Source of the DNA: Arthrinium phaeospermum
Taxonomy: Eukaryota; Ascomycota; Sordariomycetes; Amphisphaeriales; Apiosporaceae
Reading direction: 5' to 3'
Length of the DNA: 64,000 nucleotides
Assembly: GCA_006503535.1 (NCBI GenBank)
Contig: QYRS01000003.1
Location: 186,001 to 250,000, forward strand
The notes under the pieces are model-generated. The model searched no databases, was not told where the DNA came from, and was given only the letters and a program-made list of their open reading frames with translations. The first letter of the stretch is position 1. Each line of letters begins with the position of its first letter. A program made the translations under genes and the position numbers. Positions 1 to 13,039 of this stretch are shown here, one piece after another.

Positions 1-3000
1 ATGGGTCGTTCTCGTGTGTACAAATCGATGAGAACCTTCTTTGCCGCCTTGCGACAACAACATCACAACTGTGTTTGACCTCAGCCTGCGTTCCGAGTCC
101 AAGCCAGCAGTCGCCAGCGCTTTGATGGACCACACATACGCCTTCCATCATGGGTCGTTTTTCTGTGTTTCAATTTCGGAGGTTTACTTTCTCCCTTGAT
201 TGTCTTCTCACCTTCTCTCTGCTGGAATCACCCATCCAGAGAGACGACGAGAGGAACAAAAGGTAGGTGGATTGCGGAGAACGCCTCTAACGAAATATTT
301 TTATGATTAGTTTTAGATCAATCCGAACTTCCTGTAGTGGCAGCGACAGCTGACCTTACGAAAGGTTCTGGACAGGTTCGCGGCCAACTCGACTCCCTTA
401 TATGCGATCGGTTTTTTCGGATCTCGGCCAAACTCTTTCCGCCTACCGAGGATTGGGGGATTTGGGGTGGCCCATGGGTTTGCTGTTGGTTGGTTGCCTT
501 CGCTGTTAGGTTTGAAGCATGTTTGGATCAGTGGGTGAGGAAGGTGCAAAAGGGGGAGAGTGGGTCTTGGAAATTGTGCATGTACACATTGTGACGGGAG
601 TTGGATACTGTTGTTTCTAGAAGTTGCGAGCTAAATGCGAAACCTTTCGAACCTTTAGACTGGTTCCTTTTCAAGTGATGTTTGTGATGGTTATGTGGTG
701 TTTGGTGCAATGCATGCAAGTACATACATACATATCTATGTATACGTCTGATGACCAGGGGAGCTGTGATCCATGCCAGGGGCACAGGTGAGTACGGGAG
801 GCCGCATTGCCTTGAATTGATGGATTCTTCATGTAGCTACATGTACATACGCTTAGTACACCAGCGCAAAAGACTTCGCATGTACACTGGCATATCCAAT
901 GCCAGTCTCATCTCATACCGTATTTCCCCTCACATTGGCAGTAATGCTTTAGTTGGCCTCCAAGCCACATACGTGACAGATCCCATGACCGTGCTGTGAC
1001 AGATGTACAAGGTGTGCCAATGGAAATTGGTCACCGGTATGGGTCAATTTAGACTGGGCAGTTAGTCAACCGACACTGCTGCGAACTCGAACATTCATGT
1101 TCTCTTCGCATCTAGCTTAGGCAATGCTAGACTCACAAACGTTATCGCGAGTGTGGCATGGTTTGGTTACTGCAGGTCGAGGGCTTTTGATGTACCCTAA
1201 CATGGACAAATTTGTCACATGTCCTCCACCTCCGGCGTGATTCACAAGCGATGGACGTGTACTTACTCGCCACTTGCCTCAAGATTCAGCTCAAGGTGGC
1301 CCAAGTAGAATATATGGCTTCACGCATCCCGAGTGGATGCCACACGCGAATCGAATTGGAGCATGGTTGCCAGAGAATTCGAGAACCCCTGAGCAATTTG
1401 GCGACGGTTGATAACAATCACCTGGTCATTGAAACCCCCCCTGATGAAAAGTTATTCTGAAGGAGATCCGCCGGCCGATGAAGCAAAACCATGGGAACCA
1501 ACGCCAAGATAATCGCCGCCTTCGGAGTCACGACGAACAACTTGCTCGTAGGTGCTCCAATGGGAGAGCTCATTCCATGATTTCCCGGGTACATGATCCC
1601 GGACGACCCCCTAATATGAATGGATGATGGTTCATCTCATCCGAGCGAGCGTACATCTTAAAACCGAACGAACCTCATTCCATCCGGATAACCAGAAGGG
1701 GGTAAGTCCGACATATATTTCGGCCGAGTCACGATAAGCAGCCCCCACGCGCAAACATGGTAGCCGACGTAGTATCCAATATGGCATCCATCGGAGGCAA
1801 ACCCCTAATAAGGTAAAAAGCAGATTAGTTCCCACGTGGTTCAGCTACCGATATTGAGTTGATGGACCCTCCTTTTCCCTCGCGTGAAACACGCCGACCA
1901 TGTTCTCCGGGTGTCGATCGCTCCCCACCAGCTTGCCTCAGCACCCCCCAACAGCCTACCAGATGCTCGGCGAGCATGTCACGGCATCTTGTACGCTACT
2001 AAACTGTGTACAAGAGTGGATTTTCTCTCCCAGATGGGTTCAAGCCGAAGAGGGACCCATGCAAAGCGAGAGCCGGCCGGGGTAAGGGACGAGGGACTGG
2101 CTCCTGAGGTCATATTACTTTCGGCGCCGGCATGATGTCCCGAAGGCAGGGGACCCGTTGACAAGCGATCTACATTTCAGGCGCAAGGACCCCTTTTCAG
2201 GCAGACGACCAGGTTCGCGATCAAAGAGCTGCAGATACGCCACACGGCGACAAAGTATGACATGTGGGAACTCACGCGGAACAGGTAAACGTTGATTTCA
2301 GATATTGATTCTGGGAGGTCAGGCTAACTAAAGTTATCAAGGACGTGTATCTTGCCGGGATGGAAATCAGTTGCAGGTCAGGGAGGCTAAACGGGGCGTA
2401 AGAAGGGACTGACTTCCTGTTGGTATTTGGAAGCGACACCGGACAAGTCCAGGTACCAGGTCATGCTCGGATCTATTACAACCGCCCACAATAAAAGGGG
2501 AGAATACCTGTCAGATGAGCGAGCTCACCTATCAAGCTAGCCTAGCCAGTCTGGTTCCAGTCTACCGGAGAGACGTCAAAGCACTTTTGTGGGTATCAGA
2601 TATGTCAATCTCGCCGTGTCTCTGGACCCCATCGGTCCATATATCAACATCATTTGTGTGATGCCGAGATGCCGCTGGTAGATGACCTGGATCGGAAGAG
2701 ATAGCTCCTTTGGTAGTCAAATCGTGGCTCGGATCACTCGCTTGTAGCTAACCTTGTCGAGGGGTATCCACGGTACAGGCACTACCGAGATGGAGCAAAG
2801 ATGGCGAGAAAAGACCGCCCATGACTGCCGACGACGGCGACCTAGCTCCATTCTAGGCGTTGCAAAACGGCGATGCTAGCTCAAGGTACTCAGGCCAGGG
2901 TGAGCTAGAGTTATCCGTATGTACATACAGTAGTTTGTGGCCATCACTAGATCCCACTAGTGAGTCGGTCTTCTTTGATTTAGAAGACCCCGAAGAAGCG

Positions 3001-5366
3001 CGAGATGTTTTCGATCACTGCTTCGGCCACGCTTATTATTAGTGTATGTCGTGAAAGTGTGTGCCTGGATGTCTTGATGATGGCAGTTGGCCAGAATGCA
3101 CCATTGCCTGCGGGCGCTTATGCTGTCTCACAGAGGAGGCTGAAAAGCAAATAGAACAGCTGCAGCCGCGTTGGGTGGCGACGGAAGTGTTGAAAAGATC
3201 AGATAACCAACACGCATTAGTAAGATGTAGACATATTGATGATGTATTCCACTGGGAACAGTAATCAGCCCTGCCTTGCTTACCGTCGTTCGACATGCCC
3301 GTTCTTCCAAAGCCCCAGAATCCTTCAGAGACAGCTGCTTCCTTTCTTTTTTCGGTGCGTGCGAGATCGCATTGGAGTCGCCAATCTAACCGCAAGCCAA
3401 GGCGAAGATGAGGTTGATGAAAAAAAGGAAGATGGAAAACAACGACCCTACCATTGGTCACAGAGCGCCTGCTATAGTCGCGCTATCGGTCTAGCTGTCG
3501 ACTAGTCGGTGGGCCATTCGACGAGCTGAAGTCCCGCACCGCCCTCCGCTTCTAACGTGGCCGGGAAAGAAGCAAAAGACGGCTTGTTCCGGATCGTGCC
3601 TCGCTTATATACCCAATACCCACTTGGCAAAGTCCCATGGAAGAGAAGATTTCACAGCTTCATACTTGGAAGTGCCGAGGAGCCTGTTGCCGGATAAGAA
3701 AATCTGATTGCCACGTACGTGACTGGCCACCGGGCTGGGCTGCTTGAGCCATCTATGCATCCTTGACTAGCGTCGGCCACGACCAAGAAAAGAAGGGACA
3801 GGATGCGGTACAGGCTGGTCTGCCCGTGCTTGGCAGAAATATGGCGATAGTTGTGGTTATCATCGAACTGGGCAAGTGATAGCAGAGACCCGGGAGGAGG
3901 TGTAGTAGCACTGAAACTGAAGTCGAAATAAGAACGACGTGGTCCTGTCACCGAGGAACCGTATCGTTGCTGAAATCCAGTCAGATCCCTGGCGTCGATC
4001 TCCCTCGCGTAGCTGGCCTTGCTATCCTCATTGGTCCCAGCAGCAATCCATCCCCTGTGCGCATCAAGATCAAAAATCCAGACAGGTCGCTCAGGAGTCA
4101 ATACTTTCAGCTAGTGCGAGTCGAGCCGCCGAGCGCCTGAGACATACAGCCCCCTGCTCGGTACTCATTTTGGTGCGACATATAGCCTGCCGACCAATAG
4201 GGTGCCGATTCCGTCGTCTTTGTCCACGCCCGCATCTAGGCATTGGATGGCAACGAGCTAAAGCCTCTCAAGTGTCCATTGCTTGCCAGGACCCAAGAGC
4301 CTGGGGCCAAATCGTCCACTAATCGTCCACTAGTCTAGACGTGTGCCAACGTGAATGCCGCGACAGGTCCATAGAGCGACGTCTCAAGCGTTCAATGATA
4401 GGGTACGGTGCTCCAGTGTAGGTACGCAGAACATTGCGCTCCGTCCAAGACGGTGCTGGTACTACGTCCCTCCAGGATGGCCGGATTAACAGTTCGAGTG
4501 GGACGACCGATGAGACCTGATACATCCCCGGTATTGCATTGACAATCGGTATTGCCAGCCCTGCGCGATGATGCATATGGAGTCCTTTGTTATGTTGCAG
4601 GGTTGAGAGAGCGCAAGCCAAACCAAGGTGAGTGAGTGTGCCGAACAAGAAAAATCTCCGGGCCGGGTTTGATTGCATGCCACCCAAGCGGCTGCTGCCA
4701 ACCAAATCCATGCCCCTCTTGCCTGGCGAAAGAATCCAGCTATTACGCCACGTCCCCCAAAAAGCAATGCGATCGATGTGATGATGCCGCAAGCCGTACC
4801 TAGATCCTGGCAACCATCCTGCGCCTAGGTCATCTCCCCACTGACCTAACCCGCGATACGATGGTCCCATGACATGTCCCATATCCATACAATTGCTCGA
4901 GCACTTAACTTGAGTGATTTCCGTTCAACCTACGGGGATGTCGCTCCACGTGTTTGAGGCCCAGTAGCGGTCGCTCTCCACCCCCTTAGTCTAGGCACAT
5001 CGTAGACAGCTCAGCTTGACTGGAAGAGGTAGAGTCATCCGGGAACGGCGTCCATCAGAGAACCCAAACTAATCTGTATATTTGTTTCAGTCTCAGGTTG
5101 TTGGTCCATGTGTATGTGGGCGCGTGGGAGGCACCATACATCCCTGGAGCCTCTGACTCTCATATAGGGTGTGAGGCCCATCGCCTTTGTTCCTGTTCAA
5201 AGAAAGATGCACGACTGAAACCCCCCACGACCATAAAATATCACTTCGGCCGTCGATCATCTTCTTAGCTCTGCATCAGTCGAGATCCTTGTCCGGGTTG
5301 CTTCTGCCCGTTCTCGAAAGGAGCCTCCAAAGAAGCTCGACAATCCTTCGGTGAGACATAGCCACC
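1..5366. other. Intergenic/non-coding left flank
   Basis: No reading frame here has a recognisable domain, consistent codon bias or sensible splice structure; the longest open frame (4319-4888 minus) looks random in composition. The stretch is of mixed composition rather than strongly AT-rich, so I see no clear signature of a heavily mutated repeat. It contains a short CATA/TACA microsatellite near 718-740 and one exact 11-bp tandem duplication at 4310-4331. The last several hundred bases must hold the promoter and leader of the MHYT gene that starts at 5367. The coding end of a gene cut by the left edge cannot be excluded. Confidence 0.55.
4310..4331. repeat. 11-bp exact tandem duplication
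   Basis: The unit AATCGTCCACT occurs twice in a row (4310-4320 and 4321-4331). It lies in non-coding DNA and is short enough to be a replication-slippage event. Confidence 0.8.
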
Positions 5367-8188
5367 ATGTCGATCCCAGACGAATTGCTCCGACAGTATC
5401 AAGGTCAAATCGTGCCGCGTTCTTTCAATGCCGGATTCGTCACCCTCAGCTACATCGTCTCCTTCATTGGGGCGGCGGCGACCTTGGAGTTGATGAACCG
5501 CCGAACCTCCCGCAATGGCTACTTCAACCACTTCCTCCTCGTCAGCAGCTCAATAACCATGGGGGTATCGCTATATGGTGTATGGTGAGTGTGACCAAGC
5601 CAACCGCGCCGACATAAGGAGCTCTCGACTAACTAGATGCCAGCATTACATCGGCAACCGAGCGATCGAACTTGCGGATGGCCAACTCGAACTCCAGATC
5701 GCGTATTCACCCGGGTTTACGGCATTATCCTTCTTCATCCCCATAATGGTACTCCTTCTTGCGTTCGTAGCTGCGGGCACAAACCAGGTATCGTGGTATC
5801 GAATTGGAGGCGGTGGAAGTCTAGCTGGAGGTGCGATATGCGGAAGTAAGTGGGCTTCCAAACTCATCCCTTTCGTTGCAGGGTGGTTGGAAAATACCCC
5901 CGAGACACCGTTTCGTGTCACTGACAAGGATTCTCGCTAACCCAACGTGTTGTAGTGCATTACCTAGGAAACGCCTCCATCGCGAATTTCGCATGCGTAT
6001 ATAGCACAGCCAATGTGGTAGGCAGTGTACTGATTGCCATGGCTGCCAGTACAGCTGCCCTGTCGCTCTTCTTCCTTTTCCGGGCCTCCTGGACAGGATC
6101 TTGGTGGAAGAGAGGCATATGCGCCGTTGTCCTGGCAGGGGCTGTGTCTGGGATGCATTGGTGTGCTTCCACCGGAACCGAGTATCGCTTGATCCGTCTA
6201 AATTCGGGTACGAGCCCCCTGTCGCGCAACACGACCGTCATCGTTGTCATATGCCTGTCTGTAGGCGCTTCCCTGACGCTGGCTGCCACGGCCATTTGGA
6301 CTGCCCATGTTATGAGGAAGACCGCAACAAAGGCCCAGCAAATCGTGCTCGCCGCTGCTGTCTTTGATCGGGCGGGGCGCATACTTGTCACGCCGGATGG
6401 TCTGCTGCCAAGCGAGAAGGTTACCGACACCTACATTGAGAGGACGCATGACGATGTGTTCAATGTAGCGAATCCCCTGTTCCACTGGATGTTCCGAGTA
6501 TCGAGGAACTGGGCGGGGTTAGCAGCGTAATCGACAACATGGCCGACCACCTTGCCGATTTGCCTCGAAACAGGAAGGACGGCAGAGCTCGACTGATCGA
6601 CGAGGACGGACAATTGATCGACAACTACGATGTCGTTTTCCGCGAGCTCTTCTGCATCGCTGCACAGGGGTTGGCGGAGAAGACCAGAGAACAACTCGCC
6701 AACGTCGGAATCCTCTGGGATGAGATTTTGCCTACCGGCGCCCTCGCGCCTCGCCCTCTGTCACCCATCGCAAAGGACAGGCCGACGAGTGAGATGGGTA
6801 CGGAGAAGAGTATGGAAGATGCTGCTGAAAAGGGCGAGGGTTGGAGATCTAGACATGAGTATTCTCGTGGCTCACTCATGTTCTTGGTGCGGCGCCTTGA
6901 CAAGTCTCGGGATGTGGAGAAGCTCGAAGCGGCCGGTTACCGATTCGCCGACGTGAACCAAGTAGCGCACATCATCAGCTCCAGCATGCAGATCAAAGCA
7001 CAGAACGTAGATTCTAAGCTTATGGATATGGCCGCATTTGCTGAAGAGAAGACGATGATGGAACCTGGAGTTCACATGGGGTTCTTCGGTGTCCAAGCCC
7101 GAGTAGGCGGGGGGTTCGACATTGTCGTCAGGAGGGGAGCCCGGAACCTACTGCCGACCGTCCAGATGTCTGAACACCCAATGGAGTCGTGGCAGTTGGA
7201 TCTCATTCGCCAACTTGATGGATTGAGAGTCACGACCCTCTGCTCCAACTTGAGAGAGAGCAAGAGAGTATCGCCTGCACTGTCGCTCTTCGCCTGCAAA
7301 ATTTCCGAATCGATCGAAGCGTTGCGGGCCCTGGTCAAGAACCCCATCTTCGACGAGGCGACCCTGACGGCCAGGGTGGTGCAAGTTCCATGCAGGGCAC
7401 CCTTCGGATCCTCATCGGCCAACTCCTGCACCATGATTAGCTTGAGGGTTGTGATCCCCATTCATGTCAACGTCTTGAGTCCCCACTGCGATCTCATGCC
7501 ACTGAGCTTCTTTAAGGTCCAGCAGTTGGTTTACAAGGATTCTCCCCAGCACATCGACTTTGCAAGATCAATACACCGCGAACTTGCACCAATCGTCAAT
7601 GCTAGGAGTCCGCAGGCATCCTTGCCGTCCTCGCGGCACAACAAACCAGACCCGTTCTCGGCAAGATACAAGTTCTTCAGGTATTCAGGATCGTCGGCTG
7701 CTGATCAGGCTGTTGACGATAATGGAACCTCGATCCCGACCATGACCCGAACGAAATCGCATGGTGGTTCCTTGCATTCGGTCAGCACGCTGAAATTGTG
7801 GACGAGAGCAGAGTCAGAGCGGCGGGCGGACGACATGCTGCCCGACAGGCCCTTTGCGCCAAAGATGGACAGCCAAGAGCCGTCAACACTCGGTGGCATC
7901 ATGGTCTCGCAGGAGATCACCGTGGTCCGTGAGGTGGAAGAGGTGGAAAGAGCAGCCCAGAGCTCTCAGACCAACAGCAGCAAACGCCACGCCAGAAGAG
8001 ATTCGAGTCAGAAGCCTACGGCTGGCTCATCGGTTATGGAGATGCAACCTATGGCTCGCCGAGACCAAGAAATCCATGTCGGGTTGACACTTGGGTCAGC
8101 TACTGTCGAGAGTCACAAGAGTGGTGAGGCAGTGTCATTTGTTGATGACCTTTTCGCCGTGTGTGTTGGTAACCGACACGGAGTTTGA
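5367..8188 (+). CDS. MHYT-domain membrane sensor protein, frame broken twice
   Basis: Fungal MHYT-domain protein: an N-terminal multi-helix membrane sensor followed by a long cytoplasmic region. Exons are 5367-5584, 5644-5845 and 5956-8188. Three MHYT-type motifs are readable: M-H-Y-I (Met at 5582-5584, His at 5644), M-H-Y-L (from 5845/5956) and M-H-W-C (from 6153). In bacteria this domain is proposed to bind copper and sense small ligands; the ligand in fungi is unknown to me. The reading needs two extra bases. In exon 1 the frame from ATG 5367 must shift by one inside the five-G run 5561-5565 to give the expected G-G-I-A-I-W-C-M-H-Y. In exon 3 it must shift inside GGGG 6515-6518 to join R-N-W-A-G to V-S-S-V-I-D. 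With both restored the exons sum to 885 codons (884 aa). The losses may be sequencing errors or a pseudogene. The C-terminal two thirds is soluble and of unknown function. Confidence 0.85.
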
Positions 8189-9937
8189 GATGTGTAATGA
8201 AAGACGTATATGTAGAGATAGCCCGCCAGGGAGAGAGTTAGGCTAGGGAACGATACCCAAAAAGCTTGTGGTCGTCACGCGGCGCAGGCATAATGTACTT
8301 TAAGAATAATAATGCTGATGAGGCATGAGATAGTATAATCAAACGACCACATACCCATTGATCTACTCCCCAGGAGATCAATTGACGATCGTGAATATGC
8401 CTTATTCTTTTTTTATTCTGGTAGGGTGGATGGGTCTACCCATGCGCAGCAGTGAGCTGCGACGTCGGATCCTTTTGAGGCGACTTGCTTAAGGTTTGGC
8501 CCCAATTTCCCAGGTTGTTTCCCCCTTTTGGTACTACCACTGAAACCAGCAACTCAGTTCAAATATTCGCACAATTGGATCCAAGTCAGTACATTTGCCA
8601 AGACCAGTAACCTTCCGGAGCAGAACCCGGAGCAGACCTCCTGAGCAGCTGACCTGGGTGTCCGTGTCGGGGATAAAGAGCCAAGCACAGGAACAAACCA
8701 ATAGCTTGATGGGGTTGCTATAGTTCTGCTGCATCGTGATCACAGCAAAATTGCATTTGCAAAACCGAAGCGGAGACTCTCCACTGGGGAAACAACTGGA
8801 GTTGCACTCTGGAGAAAAATGTCCACCGCAACCCAACCTTGCCAACACCCAACACCACAACTCCAACGCCAAAATACACGAGAGATGGCAGAACGCCACA
8901 GCTGCGGCAGGAACGGCCGACGACGCGAGTCACTTACGACAGTGCCCCGGATCGTTGTGTCAGAGGGAGAAAGATTGGGGAACCCACCGCAGTCCACTCA
9001 GAGCTCTTGAATGATGACATGTGGGCGGGTGAGCCCCAACTAGACTCCAAAACCTCCAAGCCTCAACCCCCACCCGCTGTCCCCATCCCCAGCCCAATTG
9101 ACGGATATCATTTGCTGCCGGCAAGCTGCCCAACAGGTTCACTCATCAGTGACTTGCAGAAGAGGGAGAATCAACTCTCACCCGCGCGACTAAGGCGAAT
9201 CGGAAATCCTGGACATTCCAGCAGCCACGCCCACTCGGGCCTGCCACCTAACGCCGTCTTTTACGGGGCTTCTCCACGGGCCGGCCTTACTGGGGCCAAA
9301 CTTCCCCATAAGTTTACCCATAAGTTGCCAGACAGGGTTTAGAATCACCATGTCAATTGCGTCGTTCAGACCTGCCCGGAACCGGTGCTCCTTGCTGCTT
9401 GCTGTCCCTCCTGTCCCTCTCGTCGCGGAGAAGGGGGCCGGCCTCCCACAGATTGACACAGTAGCCAGGTCGCAACAGGTAGCAGTAGACCGATAATTGG
9501 TTTTTGCCCCATCTCATTTTCGACCCGTTCTGTTGGCAGCAAAGTCCTAAGTCGCAGCATAAACCCACGATAACCCGCGCGACGTCATCGTCCCGTCTGG
9601 CACAAAACTCGTCCCAATTCGTGTCAACTGCGCCTTGCCTGCCTGTTTTTTTTTCTTCTAGATTCAGACCATCGCGCTCCATCTGAGCTTAATATCACCT
9701 TTTTGGCGTTGGTTGTGCAGTGCAGCGCAAGCTTTGATTCTTCCTTCATACCACACACACTTCGCCCCTGTATTCTTATCTAGCTCAAAGCAGCAGCTGC
9801 CGCATCTCGGTTATCAGCAGCTTATCCAGCTCCATTGCCGAGCTATCCCTCCGCGACCAAGCGAGAGCTCCCAATTCCTTCCACGGACCTCACACCCCGG
9901 ATAATTAACTCATTCCCTCCAATCCGGCCACCAGAGA
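8189..9937. other. Intergenic: MHYT 3' end and GUT2 promoter/leader
   Basis: About 1.75 kb with no convincing gene. Short frames near 8839-9342 are Pro/Thr-rich and lack family features. The last 250 bases before the next ATG are pyrimidine-rich, as is common in fungal promoters and 5' leaders. No canonical TATA box was seen. Confidence 0.5.
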
Positions 9938-12054
9938 ATGTCGAGATTCCAAAGAGCAGCTGGCGCCCTCCGGCGCATAGCGCTGCCTACCACCGCCGCG
10001 ACCGTAGCTGGTGGTTCGCTTCTCTACTTTGCCTACCGACCCCGAAACATCCCCGGCTATGATAGCGCGGCGGTGCCGCCACCCTTCCTGGACGCCGATG
10101 GCACCTTCAGAATGCCCCGCTTCCCCAAGGTGAAGTCGAGATTAGAACAGATCGAGGATCTGAAGAAGAGCTACAACCCCAATGAGGAATACGACATGCT
10201 AGTAATTGGTGGCGGTGCGACAGGTGCCGGCGTGGCCCTGGACGCTGTGACGAGAGGACTGAAGGTCGCCATGGTGGAACGCGATGATTTCAGCAGTGGC
10301 ACAAGTAGCAAGAGCACCAAGCTGGTCCACGGTGGCGTGCGATACCTCGAAAAGGCCGTGTGGAATTTGGACTACAACCAGTACCAACTCGTACGCGAGG
10401 CGCTGAAAGAGCGCAAATACTTCCTCCAGACCGCACCCCATCTCAGCTCGTGGCTTCCCATCATGTTGCCTCTGGACCAGTGGTGGAAGGCTCCCTACTA
10501 CTGGGCGGGCACCAAGTTCTACGATTTCCTCGCTGGCAGCGAAGGTATCGAGAGCTCGTACTTCTTGACGAGGAGCAAGGCCATCGATGCCTTCCCCATG
10601 CTCAAGAAGACTGATCTTGTCGGCGCGTTGGTTTACTACGACGGTGCTCACAACGACTCCCGGATGAATGTATCGATAGCTATGACGGCTGCCATCTATG
10701 GCGCCACCGTCGTCAACCACGCCGCGGTGTCCGGCCTTCTCAAGGATGCCAACGGAAAGCTGTGTGGAGCCAAGATCAGGGATTGCATTCCCGAGCGCGA
10801 CGGCAAGGGTCCCGGTGAGGATATTACTGTCAAGGCGAAGTGCATCATCAACTGCACAGGTCCCTTCACCGACTCGATTCGCAAGATGGACGACCAGGAC
10901 TGCCCAGAGATTGTGGCTCCCGCCTCCGGTGTGCACGTCATTCTCCCTGGATACTACAGCCCGGCGAACATGGGCCTGATCGACCCCAAGACATCCGACG
11001 GACGAGTCATCTTCTTCCTGCCGTGGCAAGGCAATACCATTGCCGGTACTACCGACGAGCCTACCTCCATCTCCCAGAACCCCCTGCCCGACGAGAAGTC
11101 CATCCAATGGATTCTCAACGAGGTTAGCCACTACCTGTCCCCGGATATCACTGTCCGCCGCGGCGATGTCCTTGCCGCCTGGTCCGGTATCCGGCCCCTG
11201 GTGAAGGACCCCAAGGCTACCAACACGCAGTCGCTGGTGCGAAACCACCTGATTGACATCTCTGAGTCTGGCCTCATCACTTGCGCTGGAGGCAAGTGGA
11301 CAACGTACAGGCAAATGGCCGAGGAGTGTGTTGATGAGGCTGTCAAGGAGTTCAAGCTGCCCACCAAGGCCTACCCCAACGCTCCCCGCGTCAGCGGAAC
11401 CGAAGCCATTGACGACGGCGCCATTCTGGACGGCAAGTGTCAGACCCACGAGGTCCGCCTGATCGGCGCCCACGGCTTCAGCAAGACCCTGTTCATCAAC
11501 CTGATCCAGCACTTTGGCGTCGAGACCGAGGTTGCCAAGCACCTCACCGAGAGCTACGGTGACCGCGCCTGGACCGTCGCCGAGTTGTGCAAGCCCACCA
11601 CCAACCGCTTCCCCGCCCGCGGCGAGCGCATCGCGCCCCTCTACCCCTTCGTCGACGGCGAGATCCGCTACGCCGTCAAGCACGAGTACGCCCAGACCGC
11701 CGCCGATGTCCTGGCCCGCCGCACCCGTCTGGCCTTCCTGAACGCGCAGGCTGCCCTCGAGGCCATGCCCCGCGTCATTGACATCATGTCCGAGGAGCTT
11801 GGCTGGGACGCCAAGCGCAAGGAGCGCGAGTGGAAAGATAGTAAGTTTGTCCAATGACGCGCACGATGCCTTTCTTGGCTTGTTACATTGATTGCTAACA
11901 TATCGTGCCAACTACAGCTCTGAGCTACCTCCAGTCCATGGGTCTCCCCGAGCCCATGCTCACCGTCACCCGCAAGCAGGTCGAGCAGAAGAAGCTCGAC
12001 TTCTTGACCCCTCGGGAGCACCAAATGTACTCCCGTCATGATAAGCCCCTGTAA
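9938..12054 (+). CDS. GUT2: Mitochondrial FAD-dependent glycerol-3-phosphate dehydrogenase
   Basis: Oxidises glycerol-3-phosphate to dihydroxyacetone phosphate and passes electrons via FAD to ubiquinone on the outer face of the inner mitochondrial membrane; it serves glycerol catabolism and the glycerol-phosphate shuttle. Exon 1 is 9938-11840 and exon 2 is 11918-12054, joined through a 77-bp intron with a GTAAGT donor and ACTACAG acceptor; together they encode 679 aa, a normal length for the family. The N-terminus has an Arg-rich presequence (MSRFQRAAGALRR) and a hydrophobic stretch at about residues 20-33. The dinucleotide-binding motif V-I-G-G-G-A-T-G-A-G is at about residues 89-98, followed by the family segment S-K-S-T-K-L-V-H-G-G-V-R-Y-L. 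The start at 9938 is the first ATG before the presequence. The long open frame opposite (10199-11911) is a codon-bias shadow. Confidence 0.97.
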
Positions 12055-13039
12055 GGCTGACGGCGGTGACGAAAGAAAAAGGAAGTAGAACTGAAAAGGT
12101 GTTTTTCGCTTGGTTCTTGTTGTTTACGATATGGGGCATGGGACGTTTTGGTGTTCTAGATCCGGGTTTTGGATTCCCTTCAGGGCCGGGAGCAGCAGTC
12201 TTCTTTGCGACTCAACTTTTTTGGATTGTAGGGCGTGATGTCAATATGGCTTCTTTGTATAGTAGTCCTATGCCGAGTAGATTATACCAGTATACACGTA
12301 TACCAGTACTTCCTAACTCGACCAACACGAAACTTTCTACGCTGCAACACCCCCGGCATATAAACTACCTATGCTTCGTGATCATTGGCGACAGAAAAAT
12401 CAGGTGTTCATTATCAGGTTCTTTGGAGGAAGAATCATGCCTGGTAGCAATACATAGTTCCTACGTCAGTGCCCCAGTGCGTTCTCCCCCTGTTGACCCA
12501 GGTCCACTTGTCCATGCATGCCATTCCTGTAAAACTCCATGACCAAACACCGATTTTCTCTTCGCGGTGATCGACAATCGCGATTCCCTCGGGGATCGTC
12601 AACTTTGATATTACAGACTAAAGTACAGTATGTGTTGCACACTATGTGACTCTCCACTTTAGCGTGGGTGGTGTGGCTGGTCCACACACACACACGTCGC
12701 CACTTCACTGCTCACTTGAGGATTTGTCGTGGTGGGCGCATAGCACGGCATGCGCCACCTTTCGCATGGCGCACCGGGAGCACCAGTTCCTCGCCCTCTG
12801 CGCTGTGGCATCGTTACATTCCGCTTGAGGGCTAGCGTTTTTCTGTTTCAGGTGGTGCCGTCTTCGTCGCTCCTGGAGGCTGGGCTAGAGCTTCCAGGGT
12901 TCGGTGGCGGGTTGGTCGCATCTCGGGCACATTGCCGAAGACGATGACGCCGGTGTGCGGGTGTTGTTGCTATCTCCGGCGTCGATGTCGCGGGTCGTGG
13001 CTGGTGCCGGTGTTTCTGTTGGTGTTGACGTCCATCTTC
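12055..13039. other. Intergenic between two converging genes
   Basis: Contains the 3' region of the glycerol-3-phosphate dehydrogenase gene and, from the other side, that of the minus-strand gene at 13040-13993. Short frames are unconvincing. A frame on the minus strand down to about 12885 (Thr/Pro-rich, ending C-P-R-C-D-Q-P-A-T-E-P-W-K-L) could be a further 3' exon of the neighbouring minus-strand gene, but I found no clear splice pair that joins it. Confidence 0.4.

Noticed and set aside
4319..4888. 189-codon minus-strand frame
   Set aside because: Random-looking composition with no domain, signal or neighbouring exon.
1..5366. Considered as a mutated transposon remnant
   Set aside because: No terminal repeats, reverse-transcriptase or transposase motifs, and no strong AT bias are visible; left as unassigned DNA.
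10199..11911. 570-codon open frame on the minus strand
   Set aside because: Exactly opposite the glycerol-3-phosphate dehydrogenase gene; Gly/Ala/Leu/Val-rich composition is a shadow of its codon bias.
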